A stretch of DNA of 64,000 nt from Streptomyces sp. DT2A-34 (GTDB lineage Bacteria > Actinomycetota > Actinomycetes > Streptomycetales > Streptomycetaceae). The DNA lies in NCBI RefSeq assembly GCF_030499515.1, contig NZ_JASTWJ010000001.1:4630001-4694000 (forward strand), in the 5' to 3' direction. Each line of letters starts with the position of its first letter. Within the stretch, counting starts at the first letter, position 1. Positions 42,565-50,950 of this stretch are shown in pieces. The notes below the pieces were generated by a model. The model saw nothing but the letters and a program-made list of their open reading frames with translations. It was not told the DNA's origin and searched no databases. The position numbers were made by a program, and so were the translations under genes.

Positions 42565-42592
42565 CGGCCCTGAAACACGTGTCTCAGGGCCG
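42565..42592 (-). terminator. clpB terminator
   Basis: CGGCCCTGA (42565-42573) pairs with TCAGGGCCG (42584-42592), loop of ten bases, 22 bases after the clpB stop codon. Confidence 0.7.
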
Positions 42593-42614
42593 CGGCCGGA
42601 AAGGTCTCCGCGGA

Positions 42615-45212
42615 CTACAGCGCCTTGCCCGTCGCTGGACCCACGATCAGCCCGTCACCGAACGAGTCCACCCGGACCGTGTCGCCGTCCTTGACCTCGC
42701 CGGAGAGGATCTTCTTGGCCAGACGGTCGCCGATCGCGGTCTGGATGAGGCGGCGCAGGGGGCGGGCGCCGTAGGCCGGGTCGTTGCCCTCGTCGGCGAG
42801 CCAGGTCAGGGCCCCCGGGGTGACCTCCAGGGACAGCCGCCGCTCGGCCAGCCGCCCCGCGAGCCGGCCGATCTGGAGCTGCGCGATCCGCCGCAGCTCG
42901 TCCTTGGCCAGGGCGGAGAAGACCACCAGTTCGTCGAGCCGGTTGAGGAACTCCGGCTTGAAGGAGGCCCGGACCACCTCCAGCACCTGCTCCTTCTTCT
43001 CCGCCTCGCTGGTGATCGGGTCGACGAGGAACTGGCTGCCCAGGTTCGACGTCAGCACCAGGATCGCGTTGCGGAAGTCGACCGTCCTGCCCTGACCGTC
43101 CGTCAGCCGACCGTCGTCCAGCACCTGGAGCAGGATGTCGAAGACCTCCGGGTGCGCCTTCTCCACCTCGTCGAGGAGCACGACGCTGTACGGCCGCCTG
43201 CGTACCGCCTCCGTCAGCTGGCCGCCCTCCTCGTAGCCGACGTATCCGGGGGGCGCGCCGACCAGCCGGGCCACGCTGTGCTTCTCGCTGTACTCCGACA
43301 TGTCGATGCGGACCATCGCCCGCTCGTCGTCGAAGAGGAAGTCGGCGAGGGCCTTGGCGAGTTCGGTCTTGCCGACGCCGGTCGGGCCCAGGAAGAGGAA
43401 GGAGCCGGTCGGCCGGTCGGGGTCGGCGATGCCGGCGCGGGTGCGCCGTACGGCGTCGGACACGGCCTGCACGGCCTCGCCCTGCCCGATCAGCCGCTTG
43501 CCCAACTCCTCCTCCATGCGCAGGAGTTTCTGCGTCTCGCCCTCCAGGAGGCGCCCGGCCGGAATGCCGGTCCAGGCGGCGACGGTGTCGGCGATGTCGT
43601 CCGAGCCGACCTCCTCCTTGACCATCGTGCTCTTGGCGGCTTCCTCCTCGGCTTGCGAGGCTTCCTCCAAGTCCCGCTCCAGGGCGGGGATCTCGCCGTA
43701 GAGCAGCTTGCTGGCGGTGTCGAAGTCGCCGTCGCGCTGGGCGCGTTCGGCCTGACCGCGCGCCTCGTCGAGCCTCTCCTTCAGCTCGCCGACGCGGTTG
43801 AGGGACTGCTTCTCCTTCTCCCAGCGGGCGGTCAGCCCCCTGAGCTCCTCCTCCTTGTCGGCGAGATCGCGGCGCAGCCGCTCCAGGCGCTCGCGGGAGG
43901 CCGGGTCGGTCTCCTTCTCCAGCGCGAGCTCCTCCATCTTCAACCGGTCGACGGCCCGCTGGAGTTCGTCGATCTCGACCGGGGAGGAGTCGATCTCCAT
44001 CCGCAGCCGGGAGGCCGCCTCGTCGACGAGGTCGATGGCCTTGTCGGGCAGGAACCGGGAGGTGATGTAACGGTCGGAGAGCGTCGCCGCCGCCACCAGC
44101 GCGCTGTCCGCGATCTGCACCTTGTGGTGGGCCTCGTAACGCCCCTTGAGCCCGCGGAGAATGGCGATGGTGTCCTCCACCGTGGGCTCGGCGACCAGCA
44201 CCTGCTGGAAGCGCCGCTCCAGCGCGGGGTCCTTCTCGATCCGCTCGCGGTACTCGTCCAGCGTGGTGGCACCCACCATGCGCAGCTCACCGCGGGCGAG
44301 CATGGGCTTGAGCATGTTCCCGGCGTCCATGGCGGTGTCCCCGCCGGCACCGGCGCCCACGACGGTGTGCAACTCGTCGATGAAGGTGATGATCTGCCCG
44401 TCGGAGCCCTTGATCTCCGCGAGCACGGTCTTCAGCCGCTCCTCGAACTCACCCCGGTACTTGGCCCCGGCCACCATGGCGCCCAGGTCGAGCGCGACGA
44501 GCCGCTTGTCCTTGAGAGACTCGGGCACGTCCCCCTTGACGATCCGCTGGGCGAGCCCTTCGACGACGGCGGTCTTGCCGACACCGGGCTCACCGATGAG
44601 GACGGGGTTGTTCTTGGTACGGCGGGACAGCACCTGCACGACCCGCCGGATCTCCTGGTCCCGCCCGATGACGGGGTCGAGCTTGCCCTCCCGGGCGGCG
44701 GCGGTGAAGTCGGTGCCGAACTTCTCCAGCGCCTTGTACTGCCCCTCGGGGTCGGCGCTGGTCACCCGGCGCCCGCCGCGCGCCTTCTGGAAGGCGTCCA
44801 GCAGCTTCTTCGCACCGGCCCCCTGCCGGCTGAGCACGTCACCGGCCTGGCCGCCCTTGGCGGCGATGCCGATGAGCAGGTGCTCGGTGGAGAGGTACTC
44901 GTCCCCGAGCTCCTTGGCCCGTGCCTGGGCGTCCGCGATCACGGCGAGCAGCTCACGGTTGGGCTGCGGGGGCGCGACGGTGGATCCGGTCACGCTGGGC
45001 AGCGAGGCGAGCACCTTCTCCGTACCGGCGCGCACGGCGGCCTGATCGGCGTCGACGGCGGCGAGAAGATCGACGATGTTCTCGTTGTCCTGCCCCTGGA
45101 GCAGAGCGAGGAGCAGGTGGGCAGGGGTGAGGTCCGCGTGGCCCTCGGTAAGGGCCCGGTTGCTGGCCGCGTTGATCGCGTCCCGGCTCCTGTTGGTCAG
45201 CTCGGCGTCCAC
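42615..45212 (-). CDS. clpB: ATP-dependent disaggregase ClpB
   Basis: 865 residues, full length. The N-terminal Clp_N repeat domain ([20 protein letters not shown]) is followed by NBD1 with Walker [14 protein letters not shown] and Walker B TFIDELHT. The coiled-coil middle domain lies at about 400-520 ([20 protein letters not shown]), and NBD2 has Walker [14 protein letters not shown] and [13 protein letters not shown]. With DnaK it rescues aggregated proteins after heat shock. In Streptomyces clpB is repressed by HspR through a HAIR element, and a HAIR sequence is present 83 bp upstream at 45295-45315. Confidence 0.98.
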   Translation of the reverse strand: MDAELTNRSRDAINAASNRALTEGHADLTPAHLLLALLQGQDNENIVDLLAAVDADQAAVRAGTEKVLASLPSVTGSTVAPPQPNRELLAVIADAQARAKELGDEYLSTEHLLIGIAAKGGQAGDVLSRQGAGAKKLLDAFQKARGGRRVTSADPEGQYKALEKFGTDFTAAAREGKLDPVIGRDQEIRRVVQVLSRRTKNNPVLIGEPGVGKTAVVEGLAQRIVKGDVPESLKDKRLVALDLGAMVAGAKYRGEFEERLKTVLAEIKGSDGQIITFIDELHTVVGAGAGGDTAMDAGNMLKPMLARGELRMVGATTLDEYRERIEKDPALERRFQQVLVAEPTVEDTIAILRGLKGRYEAHHKVQIADSALVAAATLSDRYITSRFLPDKAIDLVDEAASRLRMEIDSSPVEIDELQRAVDRLKMEELALEKETDPASRERLERLRRDLADKEEELRGLTARWEKEKQSLNRVGELKERLDEARGQAERAQRDGDFDTASKLLYGEIPALERDLEEASQAEEEAAKSTMVKEEVGSDDIADTVAAWTGIPAGRLLEGETQKLLRMEEELGKRLIGQGEAVQAVSDAVRRTRAGIADPDRPTGSFLFLGPTGVGKTELAKALADFLFDDERAMVRIDMSEYSEKHSVARLVGAPPGYVGYEEGGQLTEAVRRRPYSVVLLDEVEKAHPEVFDILLQVLDDGRLTDGQGRTVDFRNAILVLTSNLGSQFLVDPITSEAEKKEQVLEVVRASFKPEFLNRLDELVVFSALAKDELRRIAQLQIGRLAGRLAERRLSLEVTPGALTWLADEGNDPAYGARPLRRLIQTAIGDRLAKKILSGEVKDGDTVRVDSFGDGLIVGPATGKAL

Positions 45213-45247
45213 GTTGGGGTTCTCCTCCTGGCGTCAGCGGCTCGTAG

Positions 45248-45280
45248 TACCGACTGAGTACCGACTGCGTACTGACTGCG
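45248..45280. repeat. Three 11-bp tandem repeats in the clpB leader/promoter
   Basis: TACCGACTGAG, TACCGACTGCG and TACTGACTGCG in direct succession between the HAIR element and the clpB ATG. An 11-bp period is close to one helical turn. They might bind a second regulator or reflect slippage. Confidence 0.5.
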
Positions 45281-45294
45281 TCAGCGTACACAAA

Positions 45295-45315
45295 GTTGAG
45301 TCTATTCCACTCAAG
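45295..45315. promoter_or_regulatory. HAIR element (HspR operator) between clpB and the F420 gene
   Basis: TTGAGT, seven bases (CTATTCC), ACTCAAG: six paired bases per arm of the HAIR consensus CTTGAGT-N7-ACTCAAG, with one outer base changed (G for C at 45295). HspR binds HAIR to repress dnaK, clpB and lon in Streptomyces. The position upstream of clpB makes control by HspR very likely. The divergent oxidoreductase gene could also be affected. Confidence 0.9.
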
Positions 45316-45354
45316 GTGGTCGAGGGAGGCTTGCGGCGGCTAGGTTTCCGGGCC

Positions 45355-45768
45355 ATGGCCGCATACCCCCAGGATCCGGGCGCGCCGGACGCGCCGTACC
45401 TCACCTTCTGGCAGGAGAGGCACCTGTGCACTCTGACGACCCTGCGCCCGGACGGCACCCCCCATGTAGTACCCGTCGGAGTCACATACGACCCCGAGGC
45501 GCGACTTGCTCGGGTGATCACGAACAAGTCGAGCGCGAAGGTGGGCCATGTGCTCGCCGCCGGCCCGGAGGGGGCGCGGGTGGCGGTGTGCCAGGTGGAC
45601 GGGGGACGGTGGGCGACGCTGGAGGGGCTGGCGTACGTCCGGACCGAGCACGAGCGGGTCGCGGAGGCGGAGCGGCGGTACGCGCAGCGGTACGGGCGGA
45701 CGCCGGCGCCGAATCCCGACCGGGTGGTGATCGAGATCGAGCTGCGGCGGGCGATGGGGCGCGGGTGA
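45355..45768 (+). CDS. PPOX-class F420-dependent flavin-reductase-like protein
   Basis: 137 residues from ATG at 45355. It has the split-barrel FMN/F420-binding pattern: LTFWQERHLCTLTTLRPDGT, PHVVPVGVTYDPEARLARVI, KVGHVLAAGPEGARVAVCQV and WATLEGLAYVRTEHERVAEA. Such proteins reduce substrates with F420H2 or bind heme/flavin; the substrate is unknown. There is no Shine-Dalgarno sequence; a TAGGTT hexamer eight bases before ATG points to a leaderless transcript. The frame is open far upstream but that part is antisense to clpB. Confidence 0.82.
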   Translation: MAAYPQDPGAPDAPYLTFWQERHLCTLTTLRPDGTPHVVPVGVTYDPEARLARVITNKSSAKVGHVLAAGPEGARVAVCQVDGGRWATLEGLAYVRTEHERVAEAERRYAQRYGRTPAPNPDRVVIEIELRRAMGRG

Positions 45769-45854
45769 CCGGGGCGCCGGGTTGGCCGGATACCGGGCGA
45801 CCGGTTTCAGCCACCGCAGGAAAAGATGGATAGGGGGAAATGTCCCCGAAAACT

Positions 45855-45895
45855 GCAGCGGCGTCACCGTGTTCAGGTCACGGTGACGCCGCTGC
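45855..45895. terminator. Bidirectional terminator
   Basis: A perfect 17-bp stem (45855-45871 with 45879-45895), loop TTCAGGT, between the convergent F420-type gene and the Rieske-like gene. Confidence 0.8.
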
Positions 45896-45938
45896 GGGGG
45901 GAAGCACCTGAGCGATCTGTTACGACGGGGGAATCGCG

Positions 45939-46274
45939 TCAGGCACTGCGGGGGGTGGCTGAGATGGTCGTATGGGCCGGGGCTTCCGGCTCCACCAGTC
46001 GGTGGTCGCGCTGATCAAGGTTGACGAAGATCATTCCGTACCGGATGGCACACCGCACGGGCTGCGGCGCCCCCCGAGGCCGCCGCAGACACCGGTAAGC
46101 CCGTACGTCCTCGTCCTCGTCCCGGGTGACGACGACCGGCTCACCGAAGACGGTCACCATCAACGAGTCACCGGGGTGGGGGATCGCGGTGACCAAGTCG
46201 ATGAAGTGCCAGCCGGAGCGGTAGGCGGTGGCCATTTCTCTGCGGAAGGAGCGGTCGTCGGGTGGGGTGGTCAC
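45939..46274 (-). CDS. Rieske-like protein lacking iron ligands
   Basis: 111 residues from GTG at 46274, with GGGAG five bases upstream. The sequence follows the N-terminal domain of Rieske-type ring-hydroxylating oxygenases: ATAYRSGWHFIDLVTAIPHP, GDSLMVTVFGEPVVVTRDED, VRAYRCLRRPRGAP and RYGMIFVNLDQRD. Where Rieske proteins have C-x-H ... C-x2-H, this one has C-L-R-R-P-R-G and no second pair, and the segment between is deleted, so no [2Fe-2S] cluster can form. It starts one base after the stop of the small secreted peptide gene, so the two form an operon divergent from the LuxR array. A redox-dead binding or sensory role is possible. Confidence 0.55.
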   Translation of the reverse strand: MTTPPDDRSFRREMATAYRSGWHFIDLVTAIPHPGDSLMVTVFGEPVVVTRDEDEDVRAYRCLRRPRGAPQPVRCAIRYGMIFVNLDQRDHRLVEPEAPAHTTISATPRSA

Positions 46275-46275
46275 G

Positions 46276-46509
46276 TCAGCTCCCAGCCCCTTCTGCCTTC
46301 GACTCGGTGGACTCGGCCACAGTCGGCCACACGCTGTCCGCCACGAGGACATGGGTCTTGGCACTCGCCGGCCAGACACTGTCCTGCGCCCGGCCATCAC
46401 CCTCCGCACCAGTGAGGCCACTCAGAGTCCCGACGGCCACGACGGTGGAGAAGATGGCGACAAGCGCCGAGCGAAGCATTCTGTTCCGCATAGTCGGCTT
46501 CGTCCTCAC
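46276..46509 (-). CDS. Small secreted peptide with duplicated DSVWP motif
   Basis: 77 residues from GTG at 46509, GAGGAG about seven bases upstream. A basic start (MRTKPTMRNRML) and hydrophobic core (SALVAIFSTVVAVGTLSGLT) form a Sec signal peptide, with likely cleavage near residue 35-40. The short mature part contains DSVWP twice (residues 43-47 and 58-62, a 15-residue period) in an otherwise acidic, Ala/Ser/Thr-rich sequence without Cys. Small size, secretion, repeated aromatic motif and divergence from four paralogous regulators suggest an exported signalling peptide processed to DSVWP-containing fragments. That is inference; no family is recognised. Confidence 0.6.
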   Translation of the reverse strand: MRTKPTMRNRMLRSALVAIFSTVVAVGTLSGLTGAEGDGRAQDSVWPASAKTHVLVADSVWPTVAESTESKAEGAGS

Positions 46510-46595
46510 TTGAAGGTCTCCTCTTCCCCCGTCGAGTAAGACGATGGCTCATTCAGGCACGTCATGGCCACACAATCGATGCATCATGTTCCTGC

Positions 46596-47612
46596 ATGTT
46601 CAGGACCCTGGGGGGTGGAGATTTGGCAACGAATCAGACTAAAGCGACACATCCCCATGCGCTGACCGAGTTGTGTGAGGAAGGTGGCCGACTTTACGCA
46701 AACGCCATCCGCGCGGGACGCATCTCCCGGGCGGATGCGGAACCGGCCCCTTGCCTGGAGGAACTCGCCCTCCTTCACTCCGATCCCGACGACCCGAACT
46801 GGCTGCGCCCGGTGCCGCCGGCGGTCGCCCTCGCCCAGCGACTCAGCCCGATAGAGCACGAGATCACCGAGCGCAGGCGGCTGTCGATCGAACTGTCCGA
46901 CGTTTTCGCGCCGTTCATGGCACTCAGTACTCACGCGACGACCAACGACTCGATCACGGTGCTGGAAGGAAGCGAGCGGATCAACGCGGCGCTCAACCTG
47001 GCCACGGCCCAATGCCAAACCGAGATGCTCACGGTCCAGCCGAGCGGCTACCGGCCCGAGCGCAGCCTGATCCAAGGGCTGGAGCGCGACAGGCCCCTGA
47101 TCGAACGCGGGGTACGGATAAGGACTCTCTATCCGCACACTGCCCGGTACAGCCCCGAGCGACTGGCCTACGTGGATCAGCTCTCCGATGGCAAGGCCGA
47201 GCACCGGACCATCGATGGAGTGGTCGAGAGACTCATCATCTGCGACGAGACCGTGGCCTTCATTCCCATCCGAGACGACCAGAAGGTCGCCCTGGAACTC
47301 CGCCACCGGGGACTCATCCGCTACCTGATCAAGGTCTTCGAGTTCATGTGGGACCGAGCAGTTCCGCTGAGCGCGGGCGCCCCGTACGAGACCGCCCCCG
47401 ACGGCATCACGGATATCCAGCACTCCATCGCCAAGCTCCTCGTCGAGGGCCACGTCGACGAGGCCATCGCGCGCCGCCTGGGCATGAACGTCCGTACTTG
47501 CCGCGCCCACATAGCCAAGCTGGCCCAGGCGCTGGGCAGCGGCAGCCGTGCCCAGCTCGGCTATCTCATAGCCCAATCCGGAATCCTCAGGCAGGAAGGA
47601 GCAGCCCCATGA
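46596..47612 (+). CDS. LuxR-type HTH regulator with TrmB-like sensor region (paralogue 1)
   Basis: 338 residues. The C-terminal 60 residues are a LuxR-type helix-turn-helix: GITDIQHSIAKLLVEGHVDE, AIARRLGMNVRTCRAHIAKL. The central part (about 105-270) has the pattern MLTVQPSGYRPERSLIQGLE, RGVRIRTLYPHTARYSPERL and DETVAFIPIRDDQKVALELR. It resembles the ligand-binding/PLD-like half of TrmB-type regulators. The N-terminus is helical. It is first of three genes overlapping by four bases. The start may be ATG at 46596 or a TTG at 46623 just after GGTGGAG. It is divergent from the secreted DSVWP peptide. Confidence 0.8.
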   Translation: MFRTLGGGDLATNQTKATHPHALTELCEEGGRLYANAIRAGRISRADAEPAPCLEELALLHSDPDDPNWLRPVPPAVALAQRLSPIEHEITERRRLSIELSDVFAPFMALSTHATTNDSITVLEGSERINAALNLATAQCQTEMLTVQPSGYRPERSLIQGLERDRPLIERGVRIRTLYPHTARYSPERLAYVDQLSDGKAEHRTIDGVVERLIICDETVAFIPIRDDQKVALELRHRGLIRYLIKVFEFMWDRAVPLSAGAPYETAPDGITDIQHSIAKLLVEGHVDEAIARRLGMNVRTCRAHIAKLAQALGSGSRAQLGYLIAQSGILRQEGAAP

Positions 47613-48607
47613 GCGCACCGCCGCACCATGAGCACGGCCCCGAAGACCTATGTGCGACGGGAACGGCGCTGTACGAGCGCGCCCTGCGCGAGGGGCACGT
47701 GCGCTCTGCCGACTCCGCAGCGGCGCCTTGTCTGGTCGATTTCGGCCTCCTGCATCCCGCCGTCGCGGACCTGAGCCGGTTGGAGCCCGTCGCCGCGGCG
47801 GTCGCCCTGCACCGCCTGCTGAAAGCGTCCGAGCAGCGGATCGCCGATGAGAGGCAGCGGGAGACGAAGCTGACCGAGACGTTCGAACCGCTCATGCGGA
47901 TCGACGGCCAGAGCACGGGAGCCGAGAGCACTACCACGGTCACCGTTCTCAGTGGTCTCGACCGCATCAGCCAGGCCATCGACCAGGCCATGGCGGACAG
48001 TTCGGGCGAGCTCCTCGCCATCCAGCCACACATCACTCACACCACGTATACGGCTCCCGAGGTCCACGTCGAGGCCCTAGCCCGCGACCAGGCCCTGCTC
48101 GACCGCGGCGGCTCCATTCGCACCCTCTACCAGCACACTCTCCGCCACGCACCCTCCGTCATCGCCCGCTACGAGCAACTCCGCGGCGAAGCCGAGGCTC
48201 GCACCCTCGACGAGGTTCCCGAACGCCTCCTCGTCATCGACCGCACCGTCGCCTTCCTCCCCGCCAGCAAGGACCGGAAGCTGGCCCTGGAAATCCGCCA
48301 GCCAGCCATCGTCACGTTCCTCGCCACCACCTTCGAGCGCCTCTGGCGCCTGGCCACCCCCATGCGTCCAGAAGCCGTCCGGCAGCAATCCCTCAACGGC
48401 ATCACCCACCGCCAACGCGCCATCGCCGGCCTCCTCATCGAAGGCCACACCGACGCCGTCATCGCCGACCGCCTCGGCTTGAACGTCCGCACCGCCCGCG
48501 TCCACATCGCCAAACTCGCCGCCACCCTCGGCAGCGAAAGCCGCGCCCAACTCGGCTACCTCATCGCAGAATCAGGAATCCTCAGACAGGACGGAGTGAC
48601 TACGTGA
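47609..48607 (+). CDS. LuxR-type HTH regulator (paralogue 2)
   Basis: 332 residues from ATG at 47609, overlapping the stop of paralogue 1. HTH: GITHRQRAIAGLLIEGHTDA, VIADRLGLNVRTARVHIAKL. Sensor region: LLAIQPHITHTTYTAPEVHV, RGGSIRTLYQHTLRHAPSVI and DRTVAFLPASKDRKLALEIR. The central motif R-T-L-D-E-V-P-E-R-L-L-V-I-D is shared with paralogues 3 and 4. Compared with paralogue 1 the QPH segment is altered, which could change ligand specificity. The in-frame stretch before 47609 is antisense-like shadow of paralogue 1. Confidence 0.82.
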   Translation: MSAPPHHEHGPEDLCATGTALYERALREGHVRSADSAAAPCLVDFGLLHPAVADLSRLEPVAAAVALHRLLKASEQRIADERQRETKLTETFEPLMRIDGQSTGAESTTTVTVLSGLDRISQAIDQAMADSSGELLAIQPHITHTTYTAPEVHVEALARDQALLDRGGSIRTLYQHTLRHAPSVIARYEQLRGEAEARTLDEVPERLLVIDRTVAFLPASKDRKLALEIRQPAIVTFLATTFERLWRLATPMRPEAVRQQSLNGITHRQRAIAGLLIEGHTDAVIADRLGLNVRTARVHIAKLAATLGSESRAQLGYLIAESGILRQDGVTT

Positions 48608-49584
48608 CCCCGCCATCGCACCCGGGCCACGACGCGGAAGACCTATGCCCGGCGGGCACCAAGCTGTACGAGCAGGCGCTGCGCGAAGGGCGCGTGGATG
48701 CGCGCAACGCCGACGACGCATCGTGTCTCGTCAGGCTCGGGCTACTCCAGCCTGACCTCAGCGACCTGCGCTGGCTGGAACCGGTCGCCCCGGCCTACGC
48801 TCTCCACCGTTTGCTCCGCACTGCCGAGGAACGCATCGCAGACGAGCGCCGACGTGAGGAACGGCTGGCGGCGGTGTTCGAGCCGCTGAGACGCATACAC
48901 CGCCAGCCGACGGCTTCGGCGAGTCATCCATCGATCAGCGTCCACAGTGGTCTCGACCGAATCAACCGTGCCATCAGCGAGTCGATGGCGGACGCCACTA
49001 CGGAAGTCCTCGCTATCCAGCCTCATAAACCCAAGGCGGTCATCGCCCTCCGAGACGCCTCCGTGGTGCGCGACCAGGCTCTACTCGACCGTGGCGGCTG
49101 CATTCGCACCCTCTACCAGCACACCTTCCGTCATTTGCCCGAGCTGATGGCCCGCTATGAACTCCTCGAAGGCGACGTAGAAGCCCGCACTCTCGACGAG
49201 GTCACCGAACGCCTCCTCATAATCGACCGCACCGTCGCGTTCATCCCCGCGAACAGGGACCGCACCCTCGCCGTCGAGATCCGCCACCCGGCCATCGTCG
49301 ACTACTTCGTCACTACCTTCGACCGCCTCTGGCACCTGGCCACTCCCCTGTACCCGGAGGCTGTCCAGCAACCTTCTTTGAACGGCATCACCCCCCGCCA
49401 ACGTGCCATCGCCACGCTGCTCATCGAAGGCCACACCGACGCCGTAATCGCCGACCGCCTCGGCTTGAACGTCCGCACCGCCCGCGCCCATATCGCCAAA
49501 CTCGCCGCAACTCTCGGAAGCGAAAGCCGAGCCCAACTCGGCTACCTCATCGGGCAGTCCGCGATTCTTGATCAGGCAGGCTGA
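48604..49584 (+). CDS. LuxR-type HTH regulator (paralogue 3)
   Basis: 326 residues from GTG at 48604, overlapping paralogue 2 by four bases. Nearly the same C-terminal HTH as paralogue 2 (RAIATLLIEGHTDAVIADRL, GLNVRTARAHIAKLAATLGS) and the same core (RGGCIRTLYQHTFRHLPELM, DRTVAFIPANRDRTLAVEIR). The close match to paralogue 2 indicates recent tandem duplication, whereas the sensor segment after LAIQPH (KPKAVIALRDASVVRDQ) differs. Its 3' end overlaps the convergent paralogue 4 by 38 bases. Confidence 0.82.
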   Translation: MTPPSHPGHDAEDLCPAGTKLYEQALREGRVDARNADDASCLVRLGLLQPDLSDLRWLEPVAPAYALHRLLRTAEERIADERRREERLAAVFEPLRRIHRQPTASASHPSISVHSGLDRINRAISESMADATTEVLAIQPHKPKAVIALRDASVVRDQALLDRGGCIRTLYQHTFRHLPELMARYELLEGDVEARTLDEVTERLLIIDRTVAFIPANRDRTLAVEIRHPAIVDYFVTTFDRLWHLATPLYPEAVQQPSLNGITPRQRAIATLLIEGHTDAVIADRLGLNVRTARAHIAKLAATLGSESRAQLGYLIGQSAILDQAG

Positions 49585-50596
49585 GCGGCGGTAACGATGA
49601 CTCGGCGTTTCTCGATCGGGGAGGGCCGTCCAGGCCGACCTGGGCGATACGGACGCCCAGTTGCGTACGGCTGGCCGCGCCCAGCGTCTCCGAGAGGCGC
49701 GCGATGTGTGCCCGGCACGTGCGGACGCTTATGCCGAGCCGTTCCGCGATCACCGCATCCTGGTGGCCTTCCGCCAGCAGCGCGGCGATGGACTGTTCAC
49801 GGTGAGAGATGCCCTTGATGCCAGTGTCGGGCAGAGGAGCCGTGAGGGGGATCGCCAGGCGCCAGAAGCGTTCGAAGACCGTTACCAAGTACTGGACCAG
49901 GGCCGGGTGGCGGAGTTCCAGCGCCATCGTGCGGTCCGTGTTCGCGGGGATGAAGGCGACCGTACGGTCGAAGACGATCAGCCGGTCGATTACCTCGTCC
50001 AGCGTGCGCGCCTCCACCGACTCACCCATCAACTCCAGGTAGTTGAGCAATCCATGACCGTGTCTGGCCACGTGTGTGTACAGGTCGCGCATCCGCACGC
50101 CTCGGCCCCGTAGCGCCAGCGACCGGTGCAGGCCCTCTGTCAGCTCGTGCTCGGGACGGATGCCGCCGGGCTGGACGGTCAGCACCTCCGTCGTGCACGC
50201 CTGAGTCGCCTCGTCCAGCGCTGCCTGGATGCGGTGGTCACCGTCCAGGACTCGAATCGCCGAGCCCTCCGCGCCGGGCGCCTTGGGCTGCAGCCCGAGC
50301 CGGGTGTACCACTCGAACGCCGCCACCGCCGAGCCCATCCGCCGCTGGCTCGCGCTGACCTCGTCGTACACCCCGCGCAGCAGCCGGGTCATGACCTCCT
50401 GCGGGGACGTCGGCACCAGCCAGTCCATGTCGTCGGGATCCGGATGGAGCAGCGCAAGTTCCAACAGGCAGGGCACCGCATCGGCATCCCGGCGCGGCAC
50501 TCTGCCCCGCCGTACGGCCCGGGAGTACACGCGATCCCCGCCCTCGCACAGTCGGTCGGCACCGTGTGGATGCTCGCCCCCTCCGCGCTCGGTCAT
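49547..50596 (-). CDS. LuxR-type HTH regulator (paralogue 4, opposite strand)
   Basis: 349 residues from ATG at 50596, GGGGGTGG just upstream. HTH: GISHREQSIAALLAEGHQDA, VIAERLGISVRTCRAHIARL. Sensor region: VLTVQPGGIRPEHELTEGLH, RGVRMRDLYTHVARHGHGLL and DRTVAFIPANTDRTMALELR. By its QPGG and MRDLYTHVARHG motifs it is nearer to paralogue 1 than to 2 and 3. The C-terminus continues about 25 residues beyond the others (SRNAESSLPPLSLPDQESRT). It is convergent with the three-gene array and has its own promoter in the 354-bp gap to 50951. Confidence 0.82.
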   Translation of the reverse strand: MTERGGGEHPHGADRLCEGGDRVYSRAVRRGRVPRRDADAVPCLLELALLHPDPDDMDWLVPTSPQEVMTRLLRGVYDEVSASQRRMGSAVAAFEWYTRLGLQPKAPGAEGSAIRVLDGDHRIQAALDEATQACTTEVLTVQPGGIRPEHELTEGLHRSLALRGRGVRMRDLYTHVARHGHGLLNYLELMGESVEARTLDEVIDRLIVFDRTVAFIPANTDRTMALELRHPALVQYLVTVFERFWRLAIPLTAPLPDTGIKGISHREQSIAALLAEGHQDAVIAERLGISVRTCRAHIARLSETLGAASRTQLGVRIAQVGLDGPPRSRNAESSLPPLSLPDQESRTAR

Positions 50597-50950
50597 CTTC
50601 CACCCCCGGCTACCGTCCTGCCGCACACGTCCGGTCACGCCCGCGCAGCATGCTCACAGCATCAACGGGCAAGAGCCCATGACTTCCGCAGCGCAACTAT
50701 GCGCAGAGGGACCTGTCACCGCAACACGGCCCGGGCCCCGCCTCCGCGCGGTCTTGCCAGCTTCATGAGCCAAGAGAGACCACAAACATAAGGTTGTGCA
50801 CCTTTTCATCCCCCTCCGCTTTAGGCAGGAGCAGCATCATGAGGCTACCTACACGTGTGCATGCCCATGCAGGGTTGATCAAGCGGCAGCAAATACAAGC
50901 TCCACGAGCAGGCCACTTTCCTTTGCAGTTCCGACCAAAGGGGGTTTTCT
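50597..50950. other. 354-bp intergenic promoter region
   Basis: No credible gene. It must hold the promoters of paralogue 4 (leftwards) and the small secreted protein at 50951 (rightwards). The only structure seen is CACAA/TTGTG (50781-50785 and 50794-50798), a short inverted repeat around CATAAGG, which may be an operator. AAAGGGGG just before 50951 is a strong ribosome site. Confidence 0.45.

Noticed and set aside
42159..45257. A plus-strand frame of over 1,000 codons across clpB
   Set aside because: It is the antisense shadow of clpB, a common effect of high G+C third positions.
46751..47608. N-terminal extension of LuxR paralogue 2
   Set aside because: It is an out-of-frame shadow of paralogue 1; the ATG at 47609 gives a length matching the other copies.
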